Below the pieces are notes generated by a model, which had not been told where the DNA came from, did no database searches, and was given only the letters and a program-made list of their open reading frames with translations. Below are positions 34,698-42,131 of a stretch of 64,000 nt of DNA, piece by piece. Every line of letters starts with the position of its first letter. Position 1 is the first letter of the stretch. A program made the position numbers and the translations under genes. The DNA is from Rhodobacter sp. SY28-1 (GTDB lineage Bacteria; Pseudomonadota; Alphaproteobacteria; Rhodobacterales; Rhodobacteraceae), in NCBI RefSeq assembly GCF_005222785.1, contig NZ_STGH01000003.1, positions 620,001 to 684,000 of the forward strand, in the 5' to 3' direction.

Positions 34698-34724
34698 TTT
34701 ACAAGGCGTGTGAAGCTTTACAAA
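34698..34724. promoter_or_regulatory. Possible operator: repeated TTTACAA half-sites
   Basis: TTTACAA at 34698-34704 and TTTACAAA at 34717-34724, 19 bp apart, immediately upstream of the XRE regulator start. ScfR/RamB-type regulators bind TTTGC/TAAA-like AT-rich boxes, and autoregulation is usual, so these are plausible operator sites. No proof. Confidence 0.4.
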
Positions 34725-34779
34725 TGCAACGGGCCGAGCTCATCGCGCGGCCCGGCATCCTGAGAATGTCGTCCAGGGA

Positions 34780-35334
34780 TCAGAACTTCATCCCGGCGCG
34801 CAGGGAAAAGGTCGAGATGTCCGGCTCGAGTTCGAAGATATCGGCGGTTTCGTCGTTCTGCATCTTGCGGCTCAGCAGCTCGCCGCCGATCGTGAAGGCG
34901 TCATTGATCTTGTAGTCATAGCCGATGCCAAAGGAATACCCGCTCCCGTCCGACGTGGCGCCGGGAACGAAGGCCCGGTTGGTGCTGTACCCAAGCACCC
35001 CGTAGACGAGGCTTGGCCCGGCCGCATAGCCAAATCGCCCCTTCAAATCCATCAGCCGGTCGATCCCTTGAGTGGGGAATGCCGCGCTCTTGATGTCGCC
35101 TGACTGGAAGGCGAGTTCGGCGCCATAGACCATGTTGTTGCGCTGCAGATTATAGCCCGCGAACAGCCCGTACACGGTACCGCTGTCCAGGGTGTCGAGT
35201 CCGGACGTTGTCACCACGCCGACTTCACCGGACCCCTGCCCCAGGCTTGCGCCGATGTAGGGTCCTGACCAATCCTGCGCCGACGCCGCCGATCCGCTAA
35301 GCGCCAGAGCAACTGCAACGATAGTGTTTTTCAT
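34780..35334 (-). CDS. Outer-membrane beta-barrel protein (OmpA-like, 8-strand)
   Basis: A 184-residue protein with signal peptide MKNTIVAVALALSGSAASA. The mature part starts QDWSGPYIGASLGQGSG, the usual opening of the OMP_b-brl/porin-family small barrels, alternates hydrophobic strands and ends in LRAGMKF with a C-terminal Phe for BAM recognition. AGGAGTGAAAAATG gives a strong RBS. Upstream DNA (35340-35440) is AT-rich and probably holds its promoter. Its role (structural, adhesion or permeability) is unknown. Confidence 0.87.
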   Translation of the reverse strand: MKNTIVAVALALSGSAASAQDWSGPYIGASLGQGSGEVGVVTTSGLDTLDSGTVYGLFAGYNLQRNNMVYGAELAFQSGDIKSAAFPTQGIDRLMDLKGRFGYAAGPSLVYGVLGYSTNRAFVPGATSDGSGYSFGIGYDYKINDAFTIGGELLSRKMQNDETADIFELEPDISTFSLRAGMKF

Positions 35335-35443
35335 TTTTCACTCCTACTGAACCTACCTCGCACACTAGGTAACTCTTTAGAAATTCATTTAAAAACGAAA
35401 CACGCCGCAGGAATTGCACAACCTGGGCATGTTGCAGAAATGC

Positions 35444-35472
35444 AAAAGGTGCCGCCAGAGCCCGGCGGCACC
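35444..35472 (-). terminator. Rho-independent terminator of the ABC transporter operon
   Basis: A perfect 9-bp stem, GGTGCCGCC at 35448-35456 and GGCGGCACC at 35464-35472, with a 7-nt loop. On the minus strand the stem is followed by TTTT. It begins 22 bp after the stop of the binding-protein gene. Confidence 0.85.
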
Positions 35473-35494
35473 CCAATTGCAGTAAAGGTCTGGC

Positions 35495-36475
35495 TTAGTT
35501 CGCCAACGCCTTGTCGGTGATGGCGCTGGTCCAGGCCCCTTCCGGCGCCTTGGTGATGACCGGGTCGGACCCGCCTGCCAGCAGGGTTGCGACAGTCTTC
35601 TCGGCCGCCGCCACGTCCAGCGCGCCGTTCGATCCGGCGGTCAGCTTGGCCACTTCGCCCATCATCCGCTTCTGGTGCACCTCGGTCTGCGCGCCGGTCT
35701 GGTCGTTTTCCAGCACGATCATCGCCGCTTCATCCGGGTTCGCCTCGGCCTCTTTCCAGCCCTTCATCGAAGCGCGGACGAACTTGACCATCGTCTCCTG
35801 GAAGGCCGGGTCGGCCAGCTTGTCTTCAAGCACATAGAGGCCGTCTTCCAACGTCGCCACGCCCATGTCCTGATACTTGAAGGTCACCAGCTCCTCGGGT
35901 TTGATGCCCGCGTCGATCACCTGCCAGTATTCGTTGTAGGTCATGGTCGAGATGCAGGCCGCCTGCTTCTGCAGAAGCGGATCGACGTTGAAGCCCTGCT
36001 TCAGGACGGTGACGCCCCCGGGCGAGCCGTCCGTGGCCAGACCCAACTGCGACATCCAGGACAGGAACGGGTATTCGTTGCCGAAGAACCAGACGCCAAG
36101 CGTCTTGTCGGCGAAATCCTTCGGCTCCTTGATCCCGGTCTCGGCCAGGCAGGTCAGCATCATCCCCGAGGCCGCGAAGGGTTGGGCGATGTTCACCACC
36201 GGCACGCCCTTTTCGCGCGCGGCAAGGGCGGACGGCATCCAGTCGACCATCACGTCGACCTCGCCGTTCTGGAGGAGCGTGACGGGCGCGATGTCCGGGC
36301 CGCCGGGCAGGATGGTGACGTTCAGGCCCTCTTCTTCGTAGAACCCCTTTGCCTGGGCGACGTAATAGCCCGCGAACTGCGCCTGGGTGACCCATTTCAG
36401 TTGCAGCTTCACATCCTCGGCGCTGGCGCTGGTGCCCATCGCCGCAAGGAAGGCTGCCGTCATCAGTTTCTTCAT
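35495..36475 (-). CDS. NMT1/ThiY-type ABC transporter substrate-binding protein
   Basis: A 326-residue periplasmic protein with signal peptide MKKLMTAAFLAAMGTSASA. LKWVTQAQFAGYYVAQAKGF near residue 25 is the hallmark start of the NMT1/THI5-like family, which binds pyrimidine-like thiamine precursors, riboflavin or related ligands. YEEEGLNVTILPGG and VTLLQNGEVDVMVDWMPSA follow. It is the last gene of an ATPase-SMR-permease-permease-binding protein operon. Because a pyrimidine-degradation cluster lies 3 kb away, a pyrimidine or its hydrolysis product is a reasonable ligand guess. Confidence 0.88.
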   Translation of the reverse strand: MKKLMTAAFLAAMGTSASAEDVKLQLKWVTQAQFAGYYVAQAKGFYEEEGLNVTILPGGPDIAPVTLLQNGEVDVMVDWMPSALAAREKGVPVVNIAQPFAASGMMLTCLAETGIKEPKDFADKTLGVWFFGNEYPFLSWMSQLGLATDGSPGGVTVLKQGFNVDPLLQKQAACISTMTYNEYWQVIDAGIKPEELVTFKYQDMGVATLEDGLYVLEDKLADPAFQETMVKFVRASMKGWKEAEANPDEAAMIVLENDQTGAQTEVHQKRMMGEVAKLTAGSNGALDVAAAEKTVATLLAGGSDPVITKAPEGAWTSAITDKALAN

Positions 36476-36513
36476 CGTTTTCTCCCGTGTTGGGCCCGCT
36501 CCTGGGGCCTTTG

Positions 36514-37359
36514 TTAATGCCGTTGTGACGGGTGCCAGAAGGTCACCCACCGTTCGATCAGCGAGACGATCCCGTAAAGGACCGACCCCGCCAATGCCGC
36601 CACCGCAATCTCGGCCCAGACCATGTCGAGGCCAAGCCGCCCCACCTCGGTCGAAATGCGGAACCCCATGCCGTAGGTCGGACTGCCGAAGAATTCGGCA
36701 ACGATGGCCCCGATCAGGGCCAGAGTCGATGCAATTTTCAGCCCGTTGAAGATGAAGGGCATCGCTGCGGGCAGGCGCAGCTTGACCAGCGTCTGCAGGT
36801 AGCTGGCCCCCCAGGTCGCCATCAGGTCGCGCTGCATCCGTTCGGACGCTTGCAGGCCCGCGACAGTGTTCACCAGCATCGGGAAGAACACCATGGCGAC
36901 CACGACAGCGGCCTTGGACTGCCAGTCAAAGCCGAACCACATCACCAGGATCGGCGCGAGACCGACGATCGGCAGGGCCGCGACGAAATTGCCGATGGGA
37001 AGAAGGCCGCGCTGCAGGAAAGGCGAGCGGTCGATCAGGATCGCCACCAGCACGCCCGCACCGCAGCCGATCAGGAACCCTGGGATCGCGCCTTTCAGGA
37101 TGGTCTGCGCCGCATCCTGCCACAGGACCGGCAGCGAGGAAGCGATCTTTGCGGCGATCAGGCTGGGTGGCGGCAGGATGACGAACGACACCTCCAACCC
37201 ACGCACAAGGCCTTCCCACAGGACCAGGATCGCAACGCCGAAGATCAGCGGCACGAGAGCCTTGCCGACACCCTTGCGCGCAAGCGCACTCCCGGCCAGC
37301 CAGACGTTCAACGCCCAAAGCACCAGCCAGACGACAAGGGCGAGGATCAGGACGCTCAT
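36514..37359 (-). CDS. ABC transporter permease (nitrate/sulfonate/pyrimidine type)
   Basis: A 281-residue BPD_transp_1 permease. FIAMPFIFNGLKIAS-like sequence (AAMPFIFNGLKIASTLALIG) and the EAA loop MATWGASYLQTLVKLRLPA near residue 190 are typical of the SsuC/TauC/ThiX group. It overlaps the other permease by 4 bp, so the two probably form a heterodimeric channel. A membrane helix stands at each end. Confidence 0.88.
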   Translation of the reverse strand: MSVLILALVVWLVLWALNVWLAGSALARKGVGKALVPLIFGVAILVLWEGLVRGLEVSFVILPPPSLIAAKIASSLPVLWQDAAQTILKGAIPGFLIGCGAGVLVAILIDRSPFLQRGLLPIGNFVAALPIVGLAPILVMWFGFDWQSKAAVVVAMVFFPMLVNTVAGLQASERMQRDLMATWGASYLQTLVKLRLPAAMPFIFNGLKIASTLALIGAIVAEFFGSPTYGMGFRISTEVGRLGLDMVWAEIAVAALAGSVLYGIVSLIERWVTFWHPSQRH

Positions 37360-38222
37360 GCCGGGGCCCCCATCCGCTTTTGTGCCAGCCGCTCAACGAT
37401 CCCCACCACCAGGATAAGAAGTCCCGCCAGGATCGCCGAGGCAAACAGGCTTGCCCACATGATCAGCGGCTCACCGAACTGCGACCCGATCAGCATCCGC
37501 GCGCCAAGGCCTTCGATGGCGCCAGTCGGAAGCTCGCCCACGATGGTGCCGACAAGGCTGGCCGCAACCGCCACCTTCAGCGAGGCGAAGAAATAGGGCA
37601 TCGAGGCGGGAAGGCGCAGCTTCAGGAAGGTCGCGGCGTCGCTTGCGCCGTAGGTCTTGAGGAGATCAAGCTGCATCTGGTCGGGGCTGCGCAGGCCTTT
37701 CACCATGCTGACGAGAACCGGGAAGAACGACAGGTAGGCGGCGATGATCGCCTTCGGCACCTCGCGCCCCGACAGGCCCAACTGGCTGGACAGCGTGATT
37801 ATCATCGGCGCAAGGGCCACGATGGGGATGGTCTGGCTGATGATCGCCCAGGGCATCACGGACATGTCCATGACCCGGAAGCGGACGATGGCCATTGCCA
37901 GCAGGACCCCGGTGATGATGCCAAGGCCGAACCCCATCATCGTCCCCTTGAAGGTCACATAACCATGATAGACGAGGCTCCGCTTCGATGTGATGGCCTG
38001 CCCGAACAACCCTTTCCACAACTCCGCCCCCACCTGGTGCGGCGGTGGCAGCAGCGGGCGGTCCTGGCTCATCGTCTGCGGCACCATCTCGGCGAAAGTA
38101 ACCGTGGTCCCGGCGCGTTCAGCCTGGTCATAGACCCAGGTGGAGTTCATCCAGACCGCGGCCGCATACCAGATCACGATGAGACCGATCAGAACGGTCA
38201 GGACGGGCAGCGCACGCGTCAT
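37356..38222 (-). CDS. ABC transporter permease (second subunit)
   Basis: A 288-residue permease of the same family. Its start at 38222 overlaps the SMR-like gene stop by 4 bp. A membrane helix at the N-terminus is followed by a long periplasmic loop (AAVWMNSTWVYDQAERAGTT through PPPHQVGAELWKGLF, about residues 22-75), then the core with LLKTYGASDAATFLKLRLPA as EAA loop. The long loop is not seen in the partner permease and may contact the binding protein. The longer frame beyond 38222 is antisense noise in the SMR gene. Confidence 0.88.
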   Translation of the reverse strand: MTRALPVLTVLIGLIVIWYAAAVWMNSTWVYDQAERAGTTVTFAEMVPQTMSQDRPLLPPPHQVGAELWKGLFGQAITSKRSLVYHGYVTFKGTMMGFGLGIITGVLLAMAIVRFRVMDMSVMPWAIISQTIPIVALAPMIITLSSQLGLSGREVPKAIIAAYLSFFPVLVSMVKGLRSPDQMQLDLLKTYGASDAATFLKLRLPASMPYFFASLKVAVAASLVGTIVGELPTGAIEGLGARMLIGSQFGEPLIMWASLFASAILAGLLILVVGIVERLAQKRMGAPA

Positions 38223-38554
38223 GCCTTGCCCCCCGTCGGCCAGGCGATCATCGCCACAGCCACACAGCCCAAGGCCATCCCGGCAAGCTGCAGTCCGGTT
38301 GGCCGTTCGCCAAACACGAAGATCGCCATCACGGAAATCGCGACAAGCTGGAAGATCGCCGACAGCGCAATGGCCAGACCCAGGCCGTTCGCCTTCATCA
38401 CCTGGACCATCAGGAAGTTGCCCAGGCAGAACAGGGCGAGGGCCCCGATCAGGACCGGGACCTGCCCCTTGGTCGCGTAGACCTTGAGCACCGCGTTGGC
38501 CGCCACGAAGACCGTCGTCGCGGCCGCAAGCCACAGGAACGTCAGCGCACCCAT
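38219..38554 (-). CDS. SMR/EamA-like small multidrug-type transporter inside the ABC operon
   Basis: A 111-residue protein with four membrane helices, starting MGALTFLWLAAATTVFVAAN and ending in VAVAMIAWPTGGKA. FVFGERPTGLQLAGMALGC is the conserved last part of SMR/EamA-type drug/metabolite transporters. The Glu14 equivalent of EmrE is not evident in the first helix. It is the second gene of the ABC operon and is coupled to the downstream permease, an unusual place for an efflux-type protein. It could act as an exporter paired with the importer or as a membrane accessory subunit. Confidence 0.78.
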   Translation of the reverse strand: MGALTFLWLAAATTVFVAANAVLKVYATKGQVPVLIGALALFCLGNFLMVQVMKANGLGLAIALSAIFQLVAISVMAIFVFGERPTGLQLAGMALGCVAVAMIAWPTGGKA

Positions 38555-38584
38555 ACCGCGCCCCCGGTCATGTCAATGCCCGCC

Positions 38585-39382
38585 CTATTCGTCATGGTGC
38601 CCAGCCCTCAGGCCTTCGCGGACCCGATGCGCAATCTCGATGAAGTCGCGGCTGTCGCGGATGTCGAGCGGACGTTCCTTGGGCAAAGGCGAATCGATCA
38701 AATCGGTGATCCGCCCCGGACGCGGGGACATCACGACGATCTTGGTGGACAGGTAGACGGCTTCGGGGATCGAGTGGGTGACGAAACCGATGGTCTTGCC
38801 GGTCCGCGCCCAGAGCTTCAGCGTTTCCTCGTTCAGCCGGTCGCGCACGATTTCATCGAGTGCGCCGAAAGGTTCGTCCATCAAGAGGATGTCGGCATCG
38901 AAGGCCAGCGCCCGGGCGATCGAGGCGCGTTGCTGCATGCCCCCCGACAGCTGCCAGGGGAACTTCTTGCCGAAGCCTTTCAGCTCGACCAGCTCCAGGA
39001 CCCGTTCGGTTCGCTCCTCCTGCTCGGTTTTGGAGAAGCCCATGATTTCAAGGGGCAGCTTGATGTTTCCGGCAATGGTGCGCCAGGGATAAAGCCCCGC
39101 AGCCTGGAAGACATAGCCATAGGCGCGCTTGCGACGGGCCTCGTCAGGCGACATCCCGTTCACCGTGAGGGTCCCGCTCGTCGGTTGCTCCAGCGCCGCG
39201 ATGGCGCGCAGGAAGGTGGTCTTGCCGCAGCCCGACGGTCCGATGAAGCTGACGAAATCGCCCTGGTTGATCGTCAGGTTGACGTCCTTCAACGCTTGCA
39301 CCGGCCCGTCCGCCGTCTGGAAGACCAGGTTCAGGCCCTTAGCCTCGATCACCGGTTGGCTAATCCTGTCCTTCACGCCCAC
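38585..39382 (-). CDS. ABC transporter ATP-binding protein (NitT/TauT type)
   Basis: A 265-residue ATPase. Walker A GPSGCGKTTFLRAI, Q-loop YVFQAAGLYPWRT, signature LSGGMQQRASIARAL, Walker B ILLMDEPFGALDE and the switch His in FVTHSIPEAVYL are all intact. It matches the SsuB/TauB/ThiZ group and leads the operon that includes two permeases and an NMT1-type binding protein. Start at 39382; a divergent small gene begins at 39469. Confidence 0.9.
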   Translation of the reverse strand: MGVKDRISQPVIEAKGLNLVFQTADGPVQALKDVNLTINQGDFVSFIGPSGCGKTTFLRAIAALEQPTSGTLTVNGMSPDEARRKRAYGYVFQAAGLYPWRTIAGNIKLPLEIMGFSKTEQEERTERVLELVELKGFGKKFPWQLSGGMQQRASIARALAFDADILLMDEPFGALDEIVRDRLNEETLKLWARTGKTIGFVTHSIPEAVYLSTKIVVMSPRPGRITDLIDSPLPKERPLDIRDSRDFIEIAHRVREGLRAGHHDE

Positions 39383-39468
39383 TTCCCTTCAAATTCCCGT
39401 TGCCCGGCCGTGCCACCCTTGGTTGCGCGCCCAGCCCTTCCCATCTCGCCGGTCACAGGAGGACCGCC

Positions 39469-39609
39469 ATGCTTTTCACCGCCCCGCAGACGACCCTCGC
39501 CTTCGCGCCCGCGCCCGAGGACCTTGAGGAGATCTACTTCGACGCCCCCATCGTGGCCTTTGCACACCCCGACTGCGACGCCGAGGAATCCGAACCGGGC
39601 GAACCCTGA
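39469..39609 (+). CDS. Small acidic protein (46 aa), hypothetical
   Basis: ATG at 39469 with an ideal CAGGAGGACC Shine-Dalgarno. The product, beginning MLFTAPQTTLAFAPAPEDLE, is strongly acidic toward the C-terminus and has no helix or signal pattern. It lies between the divergent ABC operon and a cupin gene 36 bp downstream. The RBS is far better than chance, which supports translation. No family known. Confidence 0.6.
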   Translation: MLFTAPQTTLAFAPAPEDLEEIYFDAPIVAFAHPDCDAEESEPGEP

Positions 39610-39645
39610 GACGTGGTATCCTTCGGCATCCGAAGGAGGTACGCC

Positions 39646-40044
39646 ATGCCCGACTGCCGCAAGATCCGCCCCGCCGACCGCTATGCTGGGCTGCAGGGAT
39701 TTACCTACGACGCCGGACTCGCTGCGGAAACAGTGGGTTCCACGGCGATCTGCATGCACTTGCTGACCGTCCCGCCGGGTGGAAGAGCAAAGGCGCACAA
39801 GCACGCGACGCATGAGACCGCGATCTACCAGCTGACGGGCCGGGCGGTGATGTACTGGGGCGACCGCCTGCAGCATCGGATGGAGACCGAGGCCGGCGAC
39901 CTGATCTACATTCCCGCCGACGTGCCGCATCTGCCCACCAACCCAGGCCCCGAACCCTGCACGGCCGTCATCGCCCGGACCGACCCGAACGAGCAGGAGA
40001 GCGTCGTGCTGTTGCCGGAGCTGGAGCATCTGGTGCCGCATTAA
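39646..40044 (+). CDS. Cupin-domain protein
   Basis: A 132-residue single-cupin protein. AAGGAGG precedes ATG 39646. The two cupin motifs are clear: KAHKHATHETAIYQLTGRAV with His-x-His and Glu ligands, then GDLIYIPADVPHLPTNPG with the last His. These are metal ligands, so an enzyme or small-molecule sensor with a bound metal is likely. The reaction cannot be read. Probably co-transcribed with the 46-residue gene; converges with the 40053 gene. Confidence 0.85.
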   Translation: MPDCRKIRPADRYAGLQGFTYDAGLAAETVGSTAICMHLLTVPPGGRAKAHKHATHETAIYQLTGRAVMYWGDRLQHRMETEAGDLIYIPADVPHLPTNPGPEPCTAVIARTDPNEQESVVLLPELEHLVPH

Positions 40045-40052
40045 CTCTGATG

Positions 40053-40493
40053 TCATGCGCGCACCATGGATCGTTCGGCTGCCCAAGTCACAAGTCCCGC
40101 TGCCGTCCCAACAACCAGAAAAATCGGACTGGGTGGATACTCTACAAACAGGTTCAACGACGTCCTATGCGGCCCCCACACAAACATGGTCAGCGCCGCT
40201 CCATTCAGGAAGCCTGCAAGACAAAAGCTCTGCCAGTCGCTTCTGCCTAGCCACGAGAGACCAAAACGCAGAACTGCGAATCCGGGAAGCGCTGCGATAC
40301 AGGTGGCGACAAAGAGCATACCCGAGAGGAAGACGAACCCAAGCATCGTCTCTCCAAGCGTGCCGGAAGGCGGCCCATTAGTCACAATCAGATAAACTAG
40401 GACCAGTACTGACGTCGCAAGACAAGCTGCCAAGTAGCCAAAGACAACTTGACCTGCTGACCCCCGTGCCATGACCGCGCCCGATAGCGCCAT
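40053..40493 (-). CDS. Four-helix membrane protein, hypothetical
   Basis: A 146-residue protein from the ATG at 40493 (GAGGACAGG upstream), 8 bp after the hydA stop, so likely the last gene of that operon. Helices: VVFGYLAACLATSVLVLVYL, MLGFVFLSGMLFVATCIAAL, a third around FLNGAALTMFVW, and IFLVVGTAAGLVTWA. Base composition here is lower in GC than the flanking operon, hinting at later acquisition. No family recognised. Confidence 0.65.
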   Translation of the reverse strand: MALSGAVMARGSAGQVVFGYLAACLATSVLVLVYLIVTNGPPSGTLGETMLGFVFLSGMLFVATCIAALPGFAVLRFGLSWLGRSDWQSFCLAGFLNGAALTMFVWGPHRTSLNLFVEYPPSPIFLVVGTAAGLVTWAAERSMVRA

Positions 40494-40500
40494 CCTGTCC

Positions 40501-41952
40501 TCACACCCCCGTCGCCGGAACACCCGTCCGCGCCACGGGCCGGGGGGCGGTCAGGTCCTTCCACTGTGTGAGCGCGCGGTTGACGGCGGGACGCGGCTCG
40601 CGGGCGACGAACTTGCCGTGGCCTTCCTGGGTGCGCACCTCGCCGTCGTGGATCGCCACATGGCCGCGGGTCAGGGTAAAGCGCGGCAGGCCTTTCACCG
40701 TGTGGCCCTCGAAGACGTTGTAGTCGATCTTCGACTGCTGTTTGCCCGAGGTGATGGTCTTTGTCTTCTCCGGGTCCCAGACCACAAGGTCGGCATCCGC
40801 CCCCACCAGAACCGCGCCTTTCTTCGGGTAGCAGTTCAGGATTTTCGCGATATTGGTTGAGGTTACGGCGACGAATTCATTCGGCGTGAGGCGGCCCGTG
40901 GCGACCCCGTGGGTCCAGAGCATCGGCATCCGGTCTTCCAGCCCCCCCGTCCCGTTCGGGATCTTGGAGAAGTCGCCAAGGCCATAGCGCTTCTGCTCCG
41001 TGGTGAAGCTGCAATGGTCGGTCGCCACCACCGAGAGGCTGCCGGACATCAGACCCGCCCAGAGACTGTCCTGATGCTGCTTGTTGCGGAACGGCGGGCT
41101 CATCACCCGGCGGGCGGCGTGGTCCCAGTCGGGGTGGAAGTATTCGGACTCATCAAGCGTCAGGTGCTGGATCAGCGGCTCACCCCAGACCCGCTTGCCC
41201 TGCTGCCGCGCCCGGCGGATCGCCTCATGCGCGTCCTCGCAAGAAACGTGGACGACATACAGCGGCACCCCCGCCATGTCGGCGATCATGATCGCGCGGT
41301 TCGTGGCCTCGCCCTCCACCTGCGGCGGGCGGGAATAGGCGTGGCCCTCGGGGCCGGTGTTGCCTTCCTTCAGCAGCTTCGCCGTCAGCTCCGCCACCAC
41401 ATCGCCGTTCTCGGCATGGACCATCGCCAGGCCGCCCACGTCCCCCACCCGGCGGAAGCTGTTGAACAACTCGTCGTCGTTCACCATCAAGGCGCCCTTG
41501 TAGGCCATGAAGTGCTTGAAGCTGGTGATCCCCGCCTTGGCCGAGTCCTCGATGCCCCGCCAGACCTTCTCGCCCCACCAGGTGACGGCCATGTGGTAGG
41601 AGTAATCGCAGGTCGCGCGGGTGGACTTGTTCGACCAGACCTTGGCCGCATCCATAAGGTCCTGGCCCTGGCCCGGCAGGATGAAGTCGACGACCATTGT
41701 GGTCCCGCCCGAAAGCGCCGCCCGAGTGCCGCTTTCAAAGTCATCCGCCGAGTAGGTGCCCATGAAGGGCATCTCCAGGTGCGTATGCGGGTCGATCCCG
41801 CCGGGCATGACATAGCAGCCGGTCGCATCAAGCTCCGTCCCGCCCTTGAGGCCCTGCCCGATCTCGGTGATCACCCCGTTCTCCACCCGCACATCGGCCT
41901 TGTAGGTGAGGTCGGCGGTGACGACGGTGCCGTTCTTGATGATGGTGGTCAT
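40501..41952 (-). CDS. hydA: Dihydropyrimidinase
   Basis: A 483-residue amidohydrolase-superfamily enzyme that opens 5,6-dihydrouracil/dihydrothymine to N-carbamoyl-beta-alanine or its methyl analogue. MPGGIDPHTHLEMPFMGT (metal His56, His58), the carboxylated-lysine region FKHFMAYKGALMVNDDEL (Lys152), YVVHVSCEDAH and SVVATDHCSFT match the dihydropyrimidinase family throughout. Second step of the reductive pathway after PreTA. Coupled by ATGA to the small membrane gene before it, and lying downstream of two RutR-like operators. Confidence 0.94.
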   Translation of the reverse strand: MTTIIKNGTVVTADLTYKADVRVENGVITEIGQGLKGGTELDATGCYVMPGGIDPHTHLEMPFMGTYSADDFESGTRAALSGGTTMVVDFILPGQGQDLMDAAKVWSNKSTRATCDYSYHMAVTWWGEKVWRGIEDSAKAGITSFKHFMAYKGALMVNDDELFNSFRRVGDVGGLAMVHAENGDVVAELTAKLLKEGNTGPEGHAYSRPPQVEGEATNRAIMIADMAGVPLYVVHVSCEDAHEAIRRARQQGKRVWGEPLIQHLTLDESEYFHPDWDHAARRVMSPPFRNKQHQDSLWAGLMSGSLSVVATDHCSFTTEQKRYGLGDFSKIPNGTGGLEDRMPMLWTHGVATGRLTPNEFVAVTSTNIAKILNCYPKKGAVLVGADADLVVWDPEKTKTITSGKQQSKIDYNVFEGHTVKGLPRFTLTRGHVAIHDGEVRTQEGHGKFVAREPRPAVNRALTQWKDLTAPRPVARTGVPATGV

Positions 41953-42131
41953 GTGCGCGCCCTCATGCGATCAATGAGATATGTGAGTAGAATGAAGACC
42001 CCAGTTGCGGACAGGGTGGACAGCAGCACGTCGGACCAAGGGACAAGGCCGTCCAAGTACAAGGCCATCACGACGTGCATCATTGCAATCACACTGGCGA
42101 AACTTGCTGTCCTTTTGACGATTGGTTTCAC
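41949..42131 (-). CDS. Small membrane protein coupled between hydrolase and hydA
   Basis: A 60-residue protein with GTG start at 42131 overlapping the upstream stop (GTGA) and stop overlapping the hydA ATG. A basic start (MKPIVKRTASFASV), one helix IAMMHVVMALYLDGLV and a second, LLSTLSATGVFILLTYLI, give a two-helix membrane protein with a basic C-terminus. Coupling on both sides makes it a real gene of the operon. It resembles DUF2061-type small membrane proteins only in size and pattern. Function unknown. Confidence 0.75.
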   Translation of the reverse strand: MKPIVKRTASFASVIAMMHVVMALYLDGLVPWSDVLLSTLSATGVFILLTYLIDRMRART

